A DNA stretch of 16,958 nucleotides from Streptosporangiaceae bacterium (GTDB taxonomy: Bacteria > Actinomycetota > Actinomycetes > Streptosporangiales > Streptosporangiaceae): NCBI GenBank assembly GCA_030041195.1, contig JASHOI010000473.1:1-16958 (forward strand). Direction: 5' to 3'. The notes under the pieces are model-generated. The model searched no databases and was not told where the DNA came from. It saw nothing but the letters and a program-made list of their open reading frames with translations. Of this stretch, positions 13,555 to 16,958 are shown in pieces. A program made the position numbers and the translations under genes. Position 1 is the first letter of the stretch, and each line of letters starts with the position of its first letter.

Positions 13555-14973
13555 GTGGAACAGCTAAGCCAGGCCTCCGCGCCTCCCGCAGCCGGATCCC
13601 GCTCCCACCCGACCCCGCCCGGCCAGGTGCTGGCCATTGTCTGCGCCGGCGTGGTGCTCGCCAGCCTGGACCTGTTCATCGTCAACGTGGCCCTGCCGGA
13701 CATCTCCCGCGACTTCGGCCACGCCAGCCTGAGCGAGCTGTCCTGGGTGCTGAACGGCTACGCGATCACCTATGCTGCGCTGCTCGTGTTCTTTGGCCGG
13801 CTGGCCGACCGGTACCGCCGTGACCACGGTTTCCTGCTCGGCGTCGCGATCTTCACCGCGGCCTCCGCGGCCTGCGCCGCGGCCAGCGGCGTGGGCATGC
13901 TGATCGCATTCCGCCTGGTTCAGGCGGCCGGTGCGGCGCTGCTCACGCCGACCTCGCTGGGCCTGGTGCTGGCGTCGTATCCGCCGGAACGCCGCGGCGG
14001 CGCGGTCCGGACCTGGACCGCGATGGGTGGTCTGGCCGCGGCCCTCGGCCCGGTGGTCGGCGGCCTACTGGTCACCGCGAGCTGGCGCTGGGTTTTCCTG
14101 GTCAACGTGCCCATCGGCGTGACCGCGCTGGTGGTGGGCTGGCGGAGGCTGCCCGAGGTGCCCGGGCATCCGGTGCGCCGCCCCGACGCGCTGGGTGCGG
14201 TGCTGGTGACGGCGGGCGTCGGGGCCGTCGCGTTCGGCCTGGTGCAGGGGAACGGCTGGGGATGGGGGTCGCCGGGCACGCTCGCCGCCCTGGCCGTGGC
14301 TGCCGCCGCGCTCGGGCTCTTCGTCGTGCGCTGCGCCCGTTCCGGCAATCCGCTGATCTCGCCCGCGCTGCTGCGGATCCGGAGTTTCTCGGGCGCGTCG
14401 CTGGTGGCGCTGCTGTTTTCGGCCTCGTTCGGCGCGATGCTGCTGTCGATCGTGCTGTGGGAGCAGAACGACTGGGGCTGGTCGGCGCTGCAGGCGGGCC
14501 TGGCCATCGCTCCCGGGCCGATCATGGTGCCGCTGTGCTCGTTCCTGGTTGCCGGGCGGCTCATCCGGCGGTTCGGGCCGGCGGCGGTCATCAGCGCCGG
14601 CTCGGCCATCTTCGCCGGCGGGCTGGCGTGGTGGGCGGTCGCCATCGGCCTGCGGCCCGACTACCCGGGCGCGGTCCTGGGCGGGATGCTGCTCACCGGC
14701 GCCGGGGTCGGGCTCACCCTGCCGACGATCATCGCCACCGCGGCCGGGTCGCTGCCGCCGCACTCGTTCGCCACCGGCTCCGCTGTGGTCAACATGGTCC
14801 GGCAGATCGGGCTGGCCGTCGGTGTGGCCATCCTGGTCGCGGTGCTCGGCTCGCCGGCGACCCCGGGGCAGCGCCTGTCGGCGTTCGAGCGCGGCTGGTG
14901 GGTGGCCGTGGCCGTCGCGGTGGCCGGCGTGGTCCCAGCGCTGCTTCTGCTGCGCAGCCGCCGGGTGTCGTAG
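13555..14973 (+). CDS. MFS transporter, DHA2 (EmrB/QacA) drug-efflux type
   Basis: A 472-residue major facilitator with about 14 predicted helices, as in the DHA2 drug:proton antiporters. Family motifs are visible: LDLFIVNVALPDI in TM1 (residues 38-50), motif A GRLADRYRRD at 81-90, the basic helix-4 region FRLVQAAGAALLTPTSLGLV, and motif C-like MGGLAAALGPVVGGLL. A cytoplasmic 20-residue N-terminus precedes TM1. The start GTG 13555 has no Shine-Dalgarno and is likely translated from a leaderless transcript. A divergent HxlR regulator adjoins, which fits inducible efflux of a toxic small molecule; the substrate is unknown. The ATPase gene starts 20 nt after its stop on the same strand and may be co-transcribed. 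Confidence 0.94.
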   Translation: MEQLSQASAPPAAGSRSHPTPPGQVLAIVCAGVVLASLDLFIVNVALPDISRDFGHASLSELSWVLNGYAITYAALLVFFGRLADRYRRDHGFLLGVAIFTAASAACAAASGVGMLIAFRLVQAAGAALLTPTSLGLVLASYPPERRGGAVRTWTAMGGLAAALGPVVGGLLVTASWRWVFLVNVPIGVTALVVGWRRLPEVPGHPVRRPDALGAVLVTAGVGAVAFGLVQGNGWGWGSPGTLAALAVAAAALGLFVVRCARSGNPLISPALLRIRSFSGASLVALLFSASFGAMLLSIVLWEQNDWGWSALQAGLAIAPGPIMVPLCSFLVAGRLIRRFGPAAVISAGSAIFAGGLAWWAVAIGLRPDYPGAVLGGMLLTGAGVGLTLPTIIATAAGSLPPHSFATGSAVVNMVRQIGLAVGVAILVAVLGSPATPGQRLSAFERGWWVAVAVAVAGVVPALLLLRSRRVS

Positions 14974-14993
14974 GGCCCGGGCATTATCGTCAT

Positions 14994-15737
14994 GTGGCCC
15001 AGAGCTGGACAACAGATGCGCGCCTGGTCCGCGCGTTCCGGTGTGGTCCGGATCCTCAGTTCGACCGAGACCGCTGGCCAGTGACCGTGCCGGCGATCGC
15101 ACAGATCCTCAGTGACGGCCTGGAGCTGCCCGCTGGGCTGACCGTGCTCGTGGGCGAGAACGGGTCGGGGAAGTCGACTGTGATCGAGACGCTGGCCGAG
15201 GCCTACGGGCTGAACCCGCAGGGCGGGTCGGTCCAGGCGCGCCTGTTCCGGCTCCGGGACAGCGAGCCGGGCATCGGCTCCAGCCTGGTGGTCGAGCGCT
15301 CGCCGTCGTGGCGGTCACACTGGGCGTACTTCCTGCGCGCGGACACCATGCACGGGCTGTACAGCTACCTGGAGAACAACCCAGGCCTGCGGCGGGAGCG
15401 TTTCCACGAGCTGAGCCACGGAGAGGGTTTCCTGGAGATGCTGCGCACCCGGGTGAACCAGCCCGGGTTCTACCTCATGGACGAGCCCGACGCGCCGCTA
15501 TCGTTCACCTCCTGCCTCGGGCTCGTCGCCCTCCTGCAGGACCTGGTCCAGGCCGGGGCGCAGGCGGTGGTCGCAACGCACTCGCCGCTGATCGCCGCGG
15601 CGCCCGGCGCCCGCATCCTCGAGCTCGGCGACTGGGGCATGCGCCCGGCCAGCTGGGCTGAGCTGGACATCGTCGGCCACTGGCGGCTTTTCCTGCAAGA
15701 GCCACGCTCGTATTTCAGGCATTGGCTCGACGACTGA
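14994..15737 (+). CDS. AAA/ABC-type ATPase (COG3910-like)
   Basis: A 247-residue cytoplasmic ATPase without membrane segments. Walker A is GENGSGKS (54-61, K60), an ABC-signature-like SHGEG lies at 141-145, Walker B is FYLMDEPDAPLS (D163, E164), and the H-loop is VVATHSPL (H196). The preceding DRWPVTVPAIAQILSDGLEL then PAGLTVLVGENGSG is typical of the small predicted ATPases of the COG3910 group, whose function is not established. It is not a classic transporter subunit: it has no dedicated permease partner and the signature is LSHGEG, not LSGGQ. GTG 14994 is the only well-placed start; the frame upstream lies inside the MFS gene. It lacks a clear Shine-Dalgarno. It probably shares the MFS transcript, but a functional link is not shown. 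Confidence 0.88.
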   Translation: MAQSWTTDARLVRAFRCGPDPQFDRDRWPVTVPAIAQILSDGLELPAGLTVLVGENGSGKSTVIETLAEAYGLNPQGGSVQARLFRLRDSEPGIGSSLVVERSPSWRSHWAYFLRADTMHGLYSYLENNPGLRRERFHELSHGEGFLEMLRTRVNQPGFYLMDEPDAPLSFTSCLGLVALLQDLVQAGAQAVVATHSPLIAAAPGARILELGDWGMRPASWAELDIVGHWRLFLQEPRSYFRHWLDD

Positions 15738-15946
15738 GCAGCTATTTAGGACGTAATAGCTCGGGGAGCGCTGAATTAATCGGCTTTGTAAGATTAGTGC
15801 GTCCGCTGAACTCCCGTGATCCGATTTTCAAGACACCCGGCTGCCCGCTCGCTTAGCCTTATTGCCTGCGTGCATTCCGATTTCATCACCGCGACTAATC
15901 AGCGGTAAGTCGGATATACAAGGGTCGGGCAAAAAGCGGAGGAATC
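15738..15946 (+). other. AT-rich leader/promoter region of the exported C39-like gene
   Basis: These 209 bp hold no coding frame and are clearly more AT-rich than neighbouring genes. A small hairpin, AGCTATT (15740-15746) with AATAGCT (15755-15761), follows the ATPase stop and could end that transcript. CGCTGAATTAATCG at 15769-15782 is nearly the reverse complement of CGACTAATCAGCG at 15892-15904 (one-base indel and one mismatch). GGAGGA at 15938-15943 is the ribosome binding site of the next gene. A possible -10, TATACA (15915-15920), has no good -35. I looked for the c-di-AMP (ydaO) riboswitch often found before actinobacterial cell-wall hydrolases and did not recognise its conserved elements. 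Confidence 0.45.
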
Positions 15947-16888
15947 ATGGGCGCGCGGCATCTGATGGGTCGTTTGGTCACGGTAATGGTTATCTGTCTG
16001 GCCGGGGGATGGGTGGCGCTGAACGGCCCGGGCGTCATGGCGGCGGGAGCCGCAGGGGCCGCGGGAGGGGCGGGAGCGGCCGCAACCTCGGCGCCGGGCG
16101 GATCGGGCGCGGCCACGATCCGGTCGGCGGCCACGCAGCCCGCCGCGCTGGTCACCGACACCGGGATGGGGGCGCGCACCAAAGTGGGTCTCCCGGCGCC
16201 GGTGATGAGCGGCGCGATGCTGGCGGCCAACGCAGCGAAGCAGGTTGTGGCCAGGAGCTTTGTCAAGGCGATGCGCTCCGACGCCGCAGCGCTCAGCAAG
16301 TGCGCTAACGGTGCCTGCCCGAGCGCGCTGCCGGCCTCGAGGAGCCTGAAGCTGACCCAGGAGGCGCAGATCAACAGCTACTACTGCGGCCCGGCCACGG
16401 TGTCGGAGATGCTGGCTCAGATGGGCAAGTCCCTGAGCCAGCAGAAGGCCGCGAAGGAACTCGGGACGAATTCGAACGGCACCGGCTGGTCGGACGCGAG
16501 CGGCTATCCGGTTCCCGAGGTGCTGAACGCGAACCAGAACCGCAACAACTACGTGGCTGTCGGGCTGCCGTGGTCACCAACCAAGAAAGAGATCAAGACA
16601 TACGAGATTGACCTGGTGACCGACGTCAACCACAACGGGGGCGTCCCGCTCGCCGGGGATGCTTACGAGGTCCCGGGCGGCCCGCATCTGGTCGGGCACC
16701 CGGTCAATCAGACCATTTTCCATTGGTTCGACATCAGGGGTTACGCGAACTCGGGAACAACGACCGAATACGAGGACTCCGTGCACGGTGCTTCGAGCAT
16801 CGGGTGGGCCGCCACGGTACCGGCGTACTCGGCGCTGCCGTCGGCGACGATCGTGAACATCGTCGGGGCCCGTGGCTACGACTGGTAG
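15947..16888 (+). CDS. exported C39-like (papain-fold) peptidase
   Basis: A 313-residue exported protein. The N-terminus has a signal sequence (basic start, hydrophobic VTVMVICLAGGWVALNG, then AxA sites near residue 33), followed by a long Ala/Gly/Thr-rich linker to about residue 85. The catalytic part spans about 133-313 and has the C39-like order: NSYYCGPATVSEMLAQMG with nucleophile C147, IFHWFDIRGY with H259, and EYEDSVHG with a candidate Asp D277. The upstream Gln (Q141) may form the oxyanion hole. C119 and C124 (SKCANGAC) could form a disulfide just before the domain. The fold call rests on these motifs; substrate is unknown and could be a peptide, peptidoglycan cross-link or none. ATG 15947 follows GGAGGA. 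It appears monocistronic, without ABC exporter or RiPP precursor genes nearby. Confidence 0.82.
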   Translation: MGARHLMGRLVTVMVICLAGGWVALNGPGVMAAGAAGAAGGAGAAATSAPGGSGAATIRSAATQPAALVTDTGMGARTKVGLPAPVMSGAMLAANAAKQVVARSFVKAMRSDAAALSKCANGACPSALPASRSLKLTQEAQINSYYCGPATVSEMLAQMGKSLSQQKAAKELGTNSNGTGWSDASGYPVPEVLNANQNRNNYVAVGLPWSPTKKEIKTYEIDLVTDVNHNGGVPLAGDAYEVPGGPHLVGHPVNQTIFHWFDIRGYANSGTTTEYEDSVHGASSIGWAATVPAYSALPSATIVNIVGARGYDW

Positions 16889-16890
16889 CC

Positions 16891-16910
16891 GCGATGCCGC
16901 AGGTCATCGC
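16891..16910 (+). terminator. small hairpin after C39-like gene
   Basis: GCGATG at 16891-16896 pairs with CATCGC at 16905-16910 over an 8-nt loop, two bases after the stop codon, with a short TTT four bases later. The stem is short, so this is a weak terminator candidate. Confidence 0.35.
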
Positions 16911-16958
16911 AGGTTTCCGGCGCCCTGGGCCGTATCGGGGCCGTGATCTTCAGAGAAC

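Noticed and set aside
14065..15102. 345-codon minus-strand frame antisense to the MFS gene
   Set aside because: Composition is typical of an antisense shadow (Arg/His/Gln/Pro), and the plus strand encodes a complete transporter.
15738..15946. ydaO c-di-AMP riboswitch before the exported protein
   Set aside because: I expected this element before an actinobacterial secreted hydrolase but could not find its conserved sequence blocks.

Overview
The window reads as chromosomal DNA of a high-GC actinomycete. The genes have strongly GC-rich third codon positions, GTG starts are frequent, Shine-Dalgarno motifs are of the GGAGG type, and the gene families are typical of Actinomycetota: a SNF2/SWIM pair, TetR with an MMPL transporter, HxlR with a DHA2 efflux pump, and a NYN protein. 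I cannot fix the genus. No rRNA, tRNA, CRISPR array, intact insertion sequence or phage module was recognised.

Layout. (1) 1-3256: a SNF2-family helicase, cut at its 5' end by the window edge, followed 13 nt later by a SWIM zinc-finger protein; together they look like one operon. (2) 3257-4012: a decayed stretch without an intact gene. It holds the 5' end of an IS4-type transposase joined to the frameshifted 3' end of an unrelated gene, plus two inverted repeats. (3) 4013-5357: a small putative exported protein on the minus strand, divergent from a class I methyltransferase. Their shared upstream region carries a 12-bp direct repeat with 22-bp periodicity. (4) 5393-6280: a NYN-domain protein with a probable OST-HTH-like C-terminal half. 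(5) 6371-10765: a TetR regulator, a divergent Gfo/Idh/MocA dehydrogenase and an MMPL exporter. An operator-like sequence sharing 13 of 15 bases lies in the TetR/dehydrogenase intergenic region and again upstream of the exporter, so the three genes are probably one regulon. A nine-unit, 18-bp tandem repeat separates the dehydrogenase from the exporter promoter. (6) 10850-12897: two divergent aldo/keto reductases. (7) 12981-15737: a HxlR regulator divergent from a DHA2-type MFS exporter, followed by a small AAA/ABC-type ATPase. The 61 bp between the two chosen start codons can hold overlapping promoters that would make both transcripts leaderless. (8) 15738-16888: an AT-rich leader and an exported protein with a C39-like papain fold signature.

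The set suggests two small efflux/regulator modules (TetR-MMPL and HxlR-MFS) among oxidoreductases and housekeeping-like genes. I found no gene set that amounts to a clearly new defence or biosynthetic system. The most testable points are the shared TetR operator, the 18-bp repeat array, the 22-bp-spaced direct repeats and the leaderless divergent promoter pair.
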